A stretch of 36,834 bases of DNA from CAYUUR01 sp052034685 (GTDB lineage: Bacteria; Patescibacteriota; Saccharimonadia; Saccharimonadales; CAYUUR01), in assembly GCA_052034685.1 (NCBI GenBank), contig JBPOIH010000022.1, positions 1 to 36,834 on the forward strand, in the 5' to 3' direction. The translations under genes were made by a program, and so were the position numbers. Of this stretch, positions 7,493 to 15,850 are shown piece after piece. The notes beneath the pieces were generated by a model. That model made no database searches. It saw only the letters and a list, made by a program, of their open reading frames with translations, and had not been told where the DNA came from. The stretch's first letter is position 1; each line of letters starts with the position of its first letter.

Positions 7493-7998
7493 TATGGGGC
7501 TATTTCGATAACACCGAGTAATGCGTCCTGCTTTGCTCCCGGATCTTTAAAGACATAACCATCACGCTTGAGTATCATATGCTTCTCGTACATGTGCAGG
7601 ACGCTTTTGAGCTTACTGCGTTCGTAGACTAACCAGATGTCCATTTTGTTGTGTTTGTGGTCTTTTGGCACCCAGATATGAAAGCCCTTTAGAATGAAGA
7701 GGCTCAAATACTTACCTGGTTTTACGGTGCAGACTCTCCCGAAGAAGTCTATGTGCTTTTTGTCGACGTTCTCATATCGATCACCGACTCGATGTGGATC
7801 GTAGCGGTCGGAGCCATTCTTGAGTATGTCAGCTATAAGCTGCGCTTTTGAGCGTTCGTGAGCCGATGAGCTAACTGCTCTCAGAACAATTTTCTGTCCA
7901 TTAAAATTATCAACCAGAGCCAGGTCAATCTTGCGAGCCACCGCATGAACATCAACATTGTTGAGTTGATACTCTGGAACTTTGATCGTTATATGCAT
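7492..7998 (-). CDS. Hypothetical protein coupled to argS
   Basis: I do not recognise this 168-aa basic protein. It has no membrane segment. It begins with beta-like MHITIKVPEYQLNN, contains a region rich in His and Lys (WVPKDHKHNKMDIWLVYERSKLKSVLHMYEKH) and ends GVIEIAP. Its ATG overlaps the argS stop codon by one base (TAATG), so it is translated by coupling to arginyl-tRNA synthetase. The positive charge would fit a nucleic-acid or tRNA partner, but there is no motif to support that. Confidence 0.7.
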   Translation of the reverse strand: MHITIKVPEYQLNNVDVHAVARKIDLALVDNFNGQKIVLRAVSSSAHERSKAQLIADILKNGSDRYDPHRVGDRYENVDKKHIDFFGRVCTVKPGKYLSLFILKGFHIWVPKDHKHNKMDIWLVYERSKLKSVLHMYEKHMILKRDGYVFKDPGAKQDALLGVIEIAP

Positions 7999-9644
7999 TA
8001 CATTTTCTCTGGTGCTGGGATGTTGAGTAGACTGAGGCCTCTCTGTAAAGTATGAGCATAGGCTTTAACGAGTGGTAAGCGGACTGCCTCACGCTCATCA
8101 CCAATCACACGGTTCTGTTCGTAAAAACGGTTGAACACCTGAGATAATTCGTACAAGTACGTACAGATATGATGTGGCATAAGATCAGCTACTGCCCGAT
8201 CAATCACTTCGTCATATTCGCTGAGTTTGCGTACCAAGCTTCGTTCGCCCGGTTCAAATGATTGTTCATTCATATCACTCACAGATCCCTTGGCCAGAAT
8301 CGAACACGCCCGGGCATGTGCATACTGCAGGTATGGTCCGGTATTGCCTTCTAAACTCACACTTTCTTGCGGGTCAAACACAATATCACCGCCAATACGT
8401 GCCTTCAAGAACAAATAGGCAATGGCTGCAAACTGATTGGCTTCGGCGGCCTGACTTTCGTAGCCTTTATCTTTCTGGGCCTGCTCAATGGCATCAAATA
8501 GCCACTCGATATTGATAACGTCACCGGTACGACTACTCATTTTGCCGGTTGTTAGCTTCACGATACCAGTTGCAATACTACTGCATTTTTCTGCAAGCTC
8601 AGGCATAAAGTTCGCCAGTGCCGCATATACGACTTTAAAGTACTCCCCTTGTTCGCTGCCCGTAATCACCAATGATTTGTCCATATGAAAATCCTCGTCT
8701 TTCAGTGCGGCTAGGCCGAGGTCACGCGCTTCGTACAGTGTATTGCCAGAACTATTAATAAACACACGGGTGTGTAGTCCGTCGCGCTCACCTTCGTAGA
8801 TAATTGCGCCGTTGCTTTCAGTGAATACAGCGCCCAGGTTATCTTGTACTAATTGTTGACCAAGCTGGTCAGTGTCACGCTCAAAGTAGCGTTTTTCTAC
8901 TGGTTTTGAACGGAGACGTACAAACAATTTGTCAAAATACTCAAAACTCCAGGTTTTGCAGGTTTCATAAACCTCCCGGTATGTCGGGTCATCAAGTACA
9001 AAACTTTCTTTGGCGAGGACATCAATGTCAGCCTTGGCCTTTGGGTCGTCTGTATAGGCAGTTGAGCCCTCAGCGTACATCTTGCTCATAAAGGCCGGAC
9101 GTTCCACCTCACTAATCTCGGCGAGTTTACTCGGCTTATTATCAATGTGTTTCAGGATTGCCCACATGCTCTTGCCGACGTGCAGTCCAACATCCCCGTG
9201 ATAACTAACTCTGTGCACCTCGGCACCGCCCGCCTCTAGAATATTGGCTATAGCATTTGCAACGATTACGTTATAGGCATGTCCGATATGCAGGTCTTTA
9301 AAGGGATTGGGGTTATTAGTCTCAATGACGATCTTTTGGCCGGATAGTCGCTGTGGCGGTGGCGACAGACTTTCCCACAATGCGCCGTCACTCAGTGTTA
9401 TATTCAAGAAGCCCGGGCCAGCAACCTCAACTTTAGTAATCAAATGGTTGTTGCTCGAGTCAATGTACTTCTTTAGCTCTTCGGCAATCTCCCGAGGTTT
9501 GCGTTCTAGCTTGCCAGCCAGTTGTAGTGCGAGGTTAGTCGCGTAATCACCAAACTGTTCATCAGGGCGCGTCAATACTGGTTCAATCGTTACATTGAAC
9601 AACTCTTCGCACGCCGTCGTCAGTAACTCGACAAGATAGGTCAT
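7998..9644 (-). CDS. argS: Arginyl-tRNA synthetase
   Basis: Class I synthetase charging tRNA-Arg. The 548-aa protein has an N-terminal ArgRS domain (DEQFGDYATNLALQLAGKL, GPGFLNITL), the catalytic HIGH motif as DLHIGHAYNVIVANAIA, the SYHGDVGLHVGKS segment, the signature-site KMSSRTGDVI (KMSKS equivalent), and the C-terminal anticodon-binding DALR domain (NTGPYLQYAHARACSIL ... FNRFYEQNRVI). TATACT (9655-9660, minus strand) lies 10 nt before the ATG and there is no clear ribosome binding site. It is transcribed divergently from the tail-fibre-like gene. Confidence 0.97.
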   Translation of the reverse strand: MTYLVELLTTACEELFNVTIEPVLTRPDEQFGDYATNLALQLAGKLERKPREIAEELKKYIDSSNNHLITKVEVAGPGFLNITLSDGALWESLSPPPQRLSGQKIVIETNNPNPFKDLHIGHAYNVIVANAIANILEAGGAEVHRVSYHGDVGLHVGKSMWAILKHIDNKPSKLAEISEVERPAFMSKMYAEGSTAYTDDPKAKADIDVLAKESFVLDDPTYREVYETCKTWSFEYFDKLFVRLRSKPVEKRYFERDTDQLGQQLVQDNLGAVFTESNGAIIYEGERDGLHTRVFINSSGNTLYEARDLGLAALKDEDFHMDKSLVITGSEQGEYFKVVYAALANFMPELAEKCSSIATGIVKLTTGKMSSRTGDVINIEWLFDAIEQAQKDKGYESQAAEANQFAAIAYLFLKARIGGDIVFDPQESVSLEGNTGPYLQYAHARACSILAKGSVSDMNEQSFEPGERSLVRKLSEYDEVIDRAVADLMPHHICTYLYELSQVFNRFYEQNRVIGDEREAVRLPLVKAYAHTLQRGLSLLNIPAPEKM

Positions 9645-9702
9645 AACAGATGCCAGTATAACAGAATTGCTGTTTCACCTTATATAGTGAGCTAACTTTT
9701 GG

Positions 9703-9708
9703 TAAAAT
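9703..9708 (+). promoter_or_regulatory. Extended -10 promoter of the tail-fibre-like gene
   Basis: TGG-TAAAAT forms an extended -10 element about 30 nt before the GTG start at 9739. An AAGAAGG ribosome binding site follows, 8 nt before the start. No strong -35 hexamer is visible. Confidence 0.5.
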
Positions 9709-9738
9709 TAACAGGACTAGCATAAGAAGGATGTAAAC

Positions 9739-11337
9739 GTGGCACGACTACCGGTACCTGGTTCTGATGATGGTGATTGGGGAGATATCCTCAACGAGTA
9801 TCTGACCGTTGCGCACAACAGCGACGGCACACCAAAAGATATTGGTGTTATTGCTGATAAGTACACTTTGCCTGGTGGCGGCATTCCTGCGAGTGACCTG
9901 ACCACCGATGCCGAGAACAAGATTGAAAACAGCGTTCAAAAAACAATCGTTGATGCCAAGGGCGACTTGCTTGTAGCCAGCGCCGCCGACACAGTCACCA
10001 AACTCACCGCCGGCACAAACGGACATGTACTCACCGCTGATTCTGGAGAGGCAACCGGCCTCAAGTGGGCCGCCGTCGCTAGTGGTGGCGCAACCGCTGC
10101 CGAAAACAGCGTCTATGCCCAACGCGCTGCCTTGCTTGAACCAATGGCAATCGAACCACTACTTAATGGCAACTTCACCTACACGATCGGCGCCAATGAA
10201 ACCAAATGGTTGGTTTCCTCATGGAATACGCGGCTCGGCTCTTCTGGCCGACTCGACATGCGCGAAGCACGTGAGCCAATACCATTACGAAACACGACCT
10301 TAACTGGGATATCAGCTGCCCCTGGTGAACGTTCCACCGCTATGTTCATTGACCCTAGCGCGCCAACATACACTGATCCCAAAGAAACCTACTACCAGCG
10401 AACACTCGATATCTCAGAATTGCCAACCAAATATCTGCCTGTCGAAGGTGGCGACACCTACGCTGCATTTATGCCCGGCCCTTACGGCAACATCCTTGTA
10501 AGCTTCACCTTCCATGATGTTGCCTGGTTTGCGATCGTTACCCCTCGCGGCAGAACTGAGTCACTCCTCCCTATCCACGATGAAATTAGTGACAGTGGTA
10601 GCGATGACCTAAGGATGTCTCGTCGTCTCTGGATGCCTGTTAGCAAGAACATAATGAGCGGCATGCTGACAGGAGCCGCGGGTGGCCCACAGGCATTACA
10701 ATCTGGCCTAACGTATGTCATCTTGCCATCAGACTGGTCAGCAGTCGATGACCCAATTGGCACGTATGTATTCCGTGATGACTTCATGGGATCAAGTCTC
10801 GACACCGCCACTGTCTGGAACCGTGTTCAAGCTGGCGCAGACACGGTCGAAATCAACACCAACTTTGCTGCACTACGCATCAACGGTGGCGCCGGCTGGG
10901 GTGCTGACGGGCTATATACCCAACAATCATTTACTCGCGCAAATGGCCTCACCTTCCTCGTTGACGTTTTCATTAACGGCACCGACTTTATAACTGGCTT
11001 CCACGACGGTTCAGGTTATAGCTACACTGACTTCAGTCACGGCGTGCTCTTTTCTTCACTCGGTACAGACATCTACATCTTTGAAGGCGGCGTGAGCCGT
11101 GGCTCAGTCGGTAGTTTCACCACAACTGGAACGTACCGCGTACGAATTACCTTAAATGGCGCTGGAGCAACTTATGAGATCCAAGGTGGCACCGAGTACC
11201 AACCAATCGGCAGCAGCACCTGGGACGATATTACTCCAGGAACGACAACCTCAGCTGTAAACACGCTCCATGTGGGTGCGAGCGCCGAAAACAACTACCC
11301 AATCTATATCAGCGATGTTCGCGTCTACAACGCCTAA
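9739..11337 (+). CDS. Tail-fibre-like / surface beta-rich protein
   Basis: A 532-aa protein of modular look. Residues 1-50 carry the module ARLPVPGSDDGDWGDILNEYL / VAHNSDGTPKDIG. Residues 65-115 (VDAKGDLLVASAADTVTKL, GTNGHVLTADSGEATGLKW) match a repeat type common in phage tail fibres and adhesins. A middle domain of unclear type follows (about 120-340). The C-terminal part (about 345-532: FRDDFMGSSLDTATVWNRV to NNYPIYISDVRVYNA) reads as a concanavalin/LamG-like jelly roll. There is no signal peptide or membrane anchor, which is odd for a surface adhesin and fits a phage-type particle or non-classical export. It starts with GTG after AAGAAGG. No other tail genes flank it. The host-recognition role is inference. 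Confidence 0.75.
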   Translation: MARLPVPGSDDGDWGDILNEYLTVAHNSDGTPKDIGVIADKYTLPGGGIPASDLTTDAENKIENSVQKTIVDAKGDLLVASAADTVTKLTAGTNGHVLTADSGEATGLKWAAVASGGATAAENSVYAQRAALLEPMAIEPLLNGNFTYTIGANETKWLVSSWNTRLGSSGRLDMREAREPIPLRNTTLTGISAAPGERSTAMFIDPSAPTYTDPKETYYQRTLDISELPTKYLPVEGGDTYAAFMPGPYGNILVSFTFHDVAWFAIVTPRGRTESLLPIHDEISDSGSDDLRMSRRLWMPVSKNIMSGMLTGAAGGPQALQSGLTYVILPSDWSAVDDPIGTYVFRDDFMGSSLDTATVWNRVQAGADTVEINTNFAALRINGGAGWGADGLYTQQSFTRANGLTFLVDVFINGTDFITGFHDGSGYSYTDFSHGVLFSSLGTDIYIFEGGVSRGSVGSFTTTGTYRVRITLNGAGATYEIQGGTEYQPIGSSTWDDITPGTTTSAVNTLHVGASAENNYPIYISDVRVYNA

Positions 11338-11352
11338 GCAGCATCACAAGGA

Positions 11353-12042
11353 TTACGTATTGGTGTTTGTCTTGCCAGCTTTAACTGCAAGAACTAACTG
11401 ATAGATTGACCAGTAAACACTGCTCAGCAATAAAAAGAAGACAAGCGTGGTAGAAAAAGCTTGTGGGTGTTCTGACGGGTTAATAAACCGTTCTGACACA
11501 TCAAAGAGTAGTCCAAACGGATTGAACAAGATATCCCACGTATTCCAGCGCAAGTAACGGCCCAGGTAGATTGCAAAAGCACACAATAGCAAAGCCAGAG
11601 CCACTAAGCCATGGGCATTGCGTCGCTTAAACCTTACTAACGCTGCCTGATGCATAAGATATAGGCTGATGTAGCCGGCCAAGAAGCCACTCCAAATAAA
11701 GGCTACCATCATCACTACATCAAACAGCAAGCTAATATCGCCGGTGGATCGCAAGTGAATCAGATCACTGACGATATAAAAGCTGTTGGGCAAAAAGCCA
11801 AGCCACAGCACTGCTAAGAGCACATTTTGCCAGGCTAATAGCCGTGTGCCCGGTAAACGCCTTACTAACAAATAAGCAAACGGCAAAGGCATAAACCCCA
11901 ATATCAAGTTCCACGGCAAAAACCAAAAATCAAGGTTGCCGGTTGCCAGAAAACGAAGACTTAGCAAACCAAGAGCCACGCCGCTACTCACCCCTAGTGC
12001 CATGAGTACGCGTTTGTTTTGTTCGTTCCGTTGTTTTGACAT
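11353..12042 (-). CDS. DUF1361 family membrane protein
   Basis: A 229-aa polytopic protein with DUF1361 hallmarks: FLPWNLILGFMPLPFAYLLV, LWLGFLPNSFYIVSDLIHL and DVVMMVAFIWSGFLAGYISLYLMH. Six or seven membrane helices are likely; function unknown. I chose the ATG at 12042 (MSKQRNEQ) since TATAAT at 12049-12054 (minus strand) ends 6 nt before it, which would make the mRNA leaderless at this codon; ATG 12048 lies between and is less likely, and the open frame up to 12120 runs through the promoter. It is divergent from the phosphatidyltransferase gene. Confidence 0.85.
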   Translation of the reverse strand: MSKQRNEQNKRVLMALGVSSGVALGLLSLRFLATGNLDFWFLPWNLILGFMPLPFAYLLVRRLPGTRLLAWQNVLLAVLWLGFLPNSFYIVSDLIHLRSTGDISLLFDVVMMVAFIWSGFLAGYISLYLMHQAALVRFKRRNAHGLVALALLLCAFAIYLGRYLRWNTWDILFNPFGLLFDVSERFINPSEHPQAFSTTLVFFLLLSSVYWSIYQLVLAVKAGKTNTNT

Positions 12043-12048
12043 AGACAT

Positions 12049-12095
12049 ATTATAGCAAACAGAGGTCGCTACTGTTGCATGCAGTGCGCTATAAT
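12049..12095. promoter_or_regulatory. Divergent -10 elements
   Basis: TATAAT on the minus strand (12049-12054) serves the DUF1361 gene and TATAAT on the plus strand (12090-12095) serves the phosphatidyltransferase gene, with 6 and 9 nt to the respective ATGs. The plus-strand site is preceded by TTGCAT at 12075-12080, 9 nt upstream, an arrangement resembling the repeat promoters at 6212-6241 and 7463-7492. Normally spaced -35 boxes are not evident. Confidence 0.55.
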
Positions 12096-12104
12096 AGCTA
12101 CAAG

Positions 12105-12728
12105 ATGAAAACTGCATCACCCATTACCTTTGTACAAACAACCGTCAAATCCGCCTTTAATCAATTAGCCCGCTTGCTTAACTTTCTAAGTGGGGGCAAG
12201 TTACACCCAAATATGGTTACCATGTTTAGTTTCCTCGGTCACGTGCCAATTGTTATCTTGATTGCCACCGACCACCACATCGTTGCTGGGCTATTGCTGA
12301 TTGTCTTTGGCCTCATGGATACCTTGGATGGTGCCTTAGCGCGCCTACAAAACCGTGCCAGCAACAAAGGTATGTTCCTTGATTCAGTGACCGATAGGAT
12401 CAAAGAAGTCATGCTCTATATTGGTATAGCCTACTTCTTTGTGGGCTACCTCAACCCCAAGCTCGCCGTCTGGGCTGTAGCAGCCTGTGGAATTTCTGTT
12501 GCCGTGAGCTATCTGAATGCGTGGGGCGAGGTTGTGACTGCAAACCTGCCAAAGCTTCATGTCAGAAACAGCGCCTTTCGGAGTGGTCTCATGAGTTACG
12601 ACGTCCGTATGTTCTGCTTAGTTGTTGGCTTACTATTTGGCGTATTGGAACAAGCAGTAATAATAATTGCTGTGTTGTCCAGCATCACAGTGTTGCAACG
12701 CTTTAATAACGTGTATAAGAGATTGTAG
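12105..12728 (+). CDS. CDP-alcohol phosphatidyltransferase
   Basis: An integral membrane enzyme that swaps CMP for a polar head group on a CDP-activated lipid. The 207-aa protein holds the full family motif D-x2-D-G-x2-A-R-x8-G-x3-D-x3-D (DTLDGALARLQNRAS / NKGMFLDSVTDR), with about six membrane helices around it. The acceptor (glycerol-3-phosphate, inositol phosphate or other) cannot be told. I chose the ATG at 12105 (MKTASPITF), 9 nt after TATAAT; the open frame upstream to 12075 crosses the promoter. The PHP gene follows after 3 nt and the CarS-like gene after that, so the three form a lipid head-group cassette. Confidence 0.9.
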   Translation: MKTASPITFVQTTVKSAFNQLARLLNFLSGGKLHPNMVTMFSFLGHVPIVILIATDHHIVAGLLLIVFGLMDTLDGALARLQNRASNKGMFLDSVTDRIKEVMLYIGIAYFFVGYLNPKLAVWAVAACGISVAVSYLNAWGEVVTANLPKLHVRNSAFRSGLMSYDVRMFCLVVGLLFGVLEQAVIIIAVLSSITVLQRFNNVYKRL

Positions 12729-12731
12729 CTT

Positions 12732-13388
12732 GTGTTCAAAGTAGACCTTCATACGCATTCAACCCTGTCAAAGGACGGCGGCATAACCGAGGCGCAATAT
12801 CGCTACATACTAGAGCAAGGCAACCTCGACTGTATTGCCATTACTGACCACAACCAGATTGATCTTGCCGTGCTACTGCAACGCTCGCTCGGCAATAAAA
12901 TCATTGTCGGAGAAGAAATAATGACCACGCGCGGGGAAATTATTGGCCTGTACTTAACGCAACCGGTCGCACCGCACCAATCACCACTCGACACCGCCAA
13001 AGCCATCCGTACCCAGGGTGGCCTCGTCTACATTCCACACCCGTTTGAGACCGTTCGGCACGGCCTGCAAGAGTCTGACATGGACGCAATCAGCGATTAC
13101 ATCGATATCGTCGAGGTACATAATGGCAGAGCTGTCTTGCAGAATCGCAGCAATAAAGCATTGTTGTGGTCAACTATGCATCAGAAACCATGGGCCGCGA
13201 GCAGTGATGCGCATGGCGCCAAAGGACTGGGCAAAACCTACACCATCCTGCGGGAAATGCCTGAACACGCTACTCTGCTGGACCTCATTACAAAAGGCCA
13301 AGCCATCGTGGCACGACCACCCATGAAAACACTGCTTTACCCCAAATTTAATCGTGTCAAAAAACGCCTACACAAAGGTTCAAACTAA
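12732..13388 (+). CDS. PHP-domain phosphoesterase
   Basis: A 218-aa PHP-domain metal-dependent phosphoesterase. Motifs I to IV are visible: FKVDLHTHSTLSKDG, AITDHN, VGEEI and IPHPFE, then DIVEVHNGR and the C-terminal SSDAHGAKGLG. Substrate unknown. The start is GTG at 12732. Because it sits between a CDP-alcohol phosphatidyltransferase and a CarS-like enzyme, with 3 nt and a 1-nt overlap (TAATG at 13388), it may remove a phosphate from a lipid or head-group intermediate, as phosphatases do after PgsA-type enzymes. That role is inference from context. Confidence 0.85.
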   Translation: MFKVDLHTHSTLSKDGGITEAQYRYILEQGNLDCIAITDHNQIDLAVLLQRSLGNKIIVGEEIMTTRGEIIGLYLTQPVAPHQSPLDTAKAIRTQGGLVYIPHPFETVRHGLQESDMDAISDYIDIVEVHNGRAVLQNRSNKALLWSTMHQKPWAASSDAHGAKGLGKTYTILREMPEHATLLDLITKGQAIVARPPMKTLLYPKFNRVKKRLHKGSN

Positions 13389-13936
13389 TGGATATTATCT
13401 GGTTTGCTATCTGGTTCTTCCTGCCGGCAGGCGTTGCTAATGCAACTCCGGTATTCGCCAACAAAATCCCTGTGCTCAACCGCTGGAAAACCCCACTTGA
13501 CTTCGGTAGGTCGTACCGTGGTAAACGTATCTTTGGCGCCAACAAAACCTGGCGCGGCCTAGTTTTTGGCAGCTTCATCGGCGCCCTTACAGGCCTCCTC
13601 ATCGCCATCGTTTATCCACCATCAGCCAGCGCAGTTGGCATAGCTCCCTTGCTACCAAAAGCAAGCATGGCACTACTCGGGGGCCTGCTGGGTCTCGGCG
13701 CCTTGAGCGGCGATGCCGTTGAAAGCTTCTTTAAGCGCCAAAAAGGCGTTGCGGCTGGCAAAAGTTGGTTCCCTTTTGACCAGATTGATTACATCATTGG
13801 TGGGTTATTTGTTTCGTCAATCGTCGTGCAGTTATCAATCACTGAATATCTTGCCGTCGCAGTTACTTGGTTTGTATTGCATGTCGTTTCAGCGTACATC
13901 GGCTACCTACTCAAACTCAAAGACGCCCCAATCTAG
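13388..13936 (+). CDS. CDP-archaeol synthase (CarS/DUF46) family protein
   Basis: A 182-aa membrane protein of the CarS family (CTP-dependent activation of a lipid phosphate to CDP-lipid), related to bacterial CdsA. Visible features: N-terminal FLPAGVANATPVFANKI, the motif TPLDFGRSYRGKRIFGANKTWRG, GLGALSGDAVESFFKRQKG, and WFPFDQIDYIIGG with the conserved Asp pair. About five membrane helices. In archaea the substrate is an unsaturated archaetidic acid; here, in a bacterium, the lipid is unknown and could be ordinary phosphatidic acid. Coupled by a 1-nt overlap to the PHP gene and in one unit with the phosphatidyltransferase that would use its CDP-lipid. Converges with the SDR gene, overlapping by 4 nt. 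Confidence 0.87.
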   Translation: MDIIWFAIWFFLPAGVANATPVFANKIPVLNRWKTPLDFGRSYRGKRIFGANKTWRGLVFGSFIGALTGLLIAIVYPPSASAVGIAPLLPKASMALLGGLLGLGALSGDAVESFFKRQKGVAAGKSWFPFDQIDYIIGGLFVSSIVVQLSITEYLAVAVTWFVLHVVSAYIGYLLKLKDAPI

Positions 13937-14733
13937 GCTTTTAGGGGTCGTTCGGCGCGCGCCACAATAGCAGCTTGCCAGCGGCGCGGTAGAAACCGAG
14001 TTAACTGCATGGCCAACTTATTACGCCAACCATGTACGGCTACACGTTTGCCCCGCATCATCGAACGATACCCAAAGTATGCGACTTCTTCTGCTGTTGG
14101 CAATTTACCCCTGAATATTCCTGCGTTAGTGGCGTTTGAGGCTCTTGCAAAGCCTGTTTTGGTGGGGCCAGGACAAAGTGCGGTCACCGTTACGCCACTG
14201 CCCTGCCATTCTTGCGAGAGAGCTTGGCTAAAGCTGAGCACGTAAGCTTTTGTAGCGTAATATACCGTCATGTATGGTCCTGGCAAAAACGCAGCTGTGC
14301 TGGCCACATTCATCATACGGCCTGACTTCTGTTCAACCATATCGGCACCAAACAGCCGCGCAAGCGCTGTGAGCGCCCCAACGTTAACTGCAATCATATC
14401 CGTAGCAACGGCTTGCTGACTTTTAGCAAAAGGCCCGTAGTCACCAAATCCTGCATTGTTTATGAGAACCTCAACGTTGCATTTACGTTGCTGGGTCAGC
14501 TGGTACAACTTCTTTGGAGTGTGTGCGTCTGACAAGTCACCACTGAAAACCAGGCTTTTCACGCTGTGTTTTTTTTCAATTTCACGGGCTAGTTTGCGCA
14601 AATCTTGTTCACCGCGACCCGCCAACACAACATGATACCCGTCTTGAGCACATTCATGCGCCAGGGCGCGACCAATACCGCCACTTGCTCCGGTAATTAC
14701 TGCCCATGAGTTCTTGTTTGCCTGTTGTTTCAC
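13933..14733 (-). CDS. Short-chain dehydrogenase/reductase
   Basis: A classical SDR of 266 aa. Cofactor motif TGASGGIG (residues 14-21), DLSD, NNAG, the catalytic Ser in NVASTAAFLPGP, and YYATKAY (Tyr and Lys) are all present. A basic residue in the second strand (AGRGEQD) suggests NADPH. The substrate is unknown; the C-terminus (FLPRRWQAAIVARAERP) is basic and amphipathic, as in SDRs that touch membranes. The start is GTG at 14733, overlapping the stop of the upstream isomerase by 4 nt (GTGA), so it is translationally coupled to it. Confidence 0.9.
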   Translation of the reverse strand: MKQQANKNSWAVITGASGGIGRALAHECAQDGYHVVLAGRGEQDLRKLAREIEKKHSVKSLVFSGDLSDAHTPKKLYQLTQQRKCNVEVLINNAGFGDYGPFAKSQQAVATDMIAVNVGALTALARLFGADMVEQKSGRMMNVASTAAFLPGPYMTVYYATKAYVLSFSQALSQEWQGSGVTVTALCPGPTKTGFARASNATNAGIFRGKLPTAEEVAYFGYRSMMRGKRVAVHGWRNKLAMQLTRFLPRRWQAAIVARAERPLKA

Positions 14734-15770
14734 GAGGTAAGTGCTTTTTTGAACTTTTCTATCAGCACTACGGGCGTCGGATCAACACCGTTGAGTAGTG
14801 CCAGATAAACACTGACATAGTCGCCTAAGGTAATAGCCCATAGCATCTGCTCCAAGAGCGACTCGCCAGACAACCGCACCTCAAGTGCCGCTGGGCGTTT
14901 GCCGCTCAACAGCTTGCCTGCCACATCAAAACGCTTTTGTACATGTGGGTTATCGAGGTTTGAGCGCAAGTCAACAACTGCATACGGTTTATCTACCGGC
15001 TGACTTGTCCAACCAAGCATTTCGTTATGGTTAAATTCTGGGTATTGATTACACCACGCCACGTTTTTTGCGTTTTCATTCATGTTAATCTTCCATTTGT
15101 AGGCAACCGGGAAGAGTGCAGGACCGCTGTATATAACGACTGATTTACCCATGAGATCCTGAGCAATCTGCTTGGCATAATTCTTTTTGCTTGGGACAGT
15201 TGGAAGCCATGTTTCTAGCTGCCCTTCAAGCCAGCCAGCAGCTTGATGCAAAGTCTTTATGCTGCCCTCTGGCACTAACCCAACGTCATGCAACAGCTGC
15301 ACAAGCGCCGCAAAATTATAAAACACTGCCATACGAGGCTGCAGCCCCGCCGGAATCTCAAACAGTGGGTAGTCCTCAGCTTTTGCTACTTCTGACAACT
15401 TACCACCTGCCGCTATTACCACAATTCGGGCATTTCTGTCTTCTGCTGCAGTTAATGCCGCGAGTGTTTCTTCAGTGTTACCTGAATAGCTCGAAGCAAT
15501 GAATAGCGTATCTTCGTCAACATAGCTTGGGATCTCATAGTTGCGCACCACCTCAAAAGGAACTTGAACACCCGGCCAACTCTGAACCATCAGCGCCGCT
15601 AATGCCGAACCGCCCATTCCTGCCAATACAACGTTATAAATGGGCTTTTCGTCAGCATGCTGCACGGGCGCAGCATCATAGGCATGCAAAAGTTGCTGAC
15701 ACTGCCTCTGAACAACTCCCAAAGCGTCATGGGTATCACGTTCGTGAATAACTTTCAGGTCATCAAGCAT
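14730..15770 (-). CDS. Bifunctional phosphoglucose/phosphomannose isomerase
   Basis: A SIS-domain sugar-phosphate isomerase interconverting fructose-6-P with glucose-6-P and/or mannose-6-P, by family. The 346-aa protein has the SIS signature VVLAGMGGSALAALMV, VVRNYEIPSYV, SSYSGNTEETL and, in the C-terminal half, NENAKNVAWCNQYPEFNHNEMLGW with the catalytic Glu/His region typical of bacterial PGI/PMI. The ATG at 15770 is preceded by GGAGA, and a TATACT lies upstream (minus strand, near 15795). The SDR gene follows with a 4-nt overlap. It feeds sugar phosphates into glycolysis or envelope sugar synthesis. Confidence 0.92.
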   Translation of the reverse strand: MLDDLKVIHERDTHDALGVVQRQCQQLLHAYDAAPVQHADEKPIYNVVLAGMGGSALAALMVQSWPGVQVPFEVVRNYEIPSYVDEDTLFIASSYSGNTEETLAALTAAEDRNARIVVIAAGGKLSEVAKAEDYPLFEIPAGLQPRMAVFYNFAALVQLLHDVGLVPEGSIKTLHQAAGWLEGQLETWLPTVPSKKNYAKQIAQDLMGKSVVIYSGPALFPVAYKWKINMNENAKNVAWCNQYPEFNHNEMLGWTSQPVDKPYAVVDLRSNLDNPHVQKRFDVAGKLLSGKRPAALEVRLSGESLLEQMLWAITLGDYVSVYLALLNGVDPTPVVLIEKFKKALTS

Positions 15771-15850
15771 GGTTTCTCCGGTTTAATACGTCTCTAGTAT
15801 ATGCTATTATACTCCTGAACAAATAATTCTAATGCTTAATGGGGGCGGGT

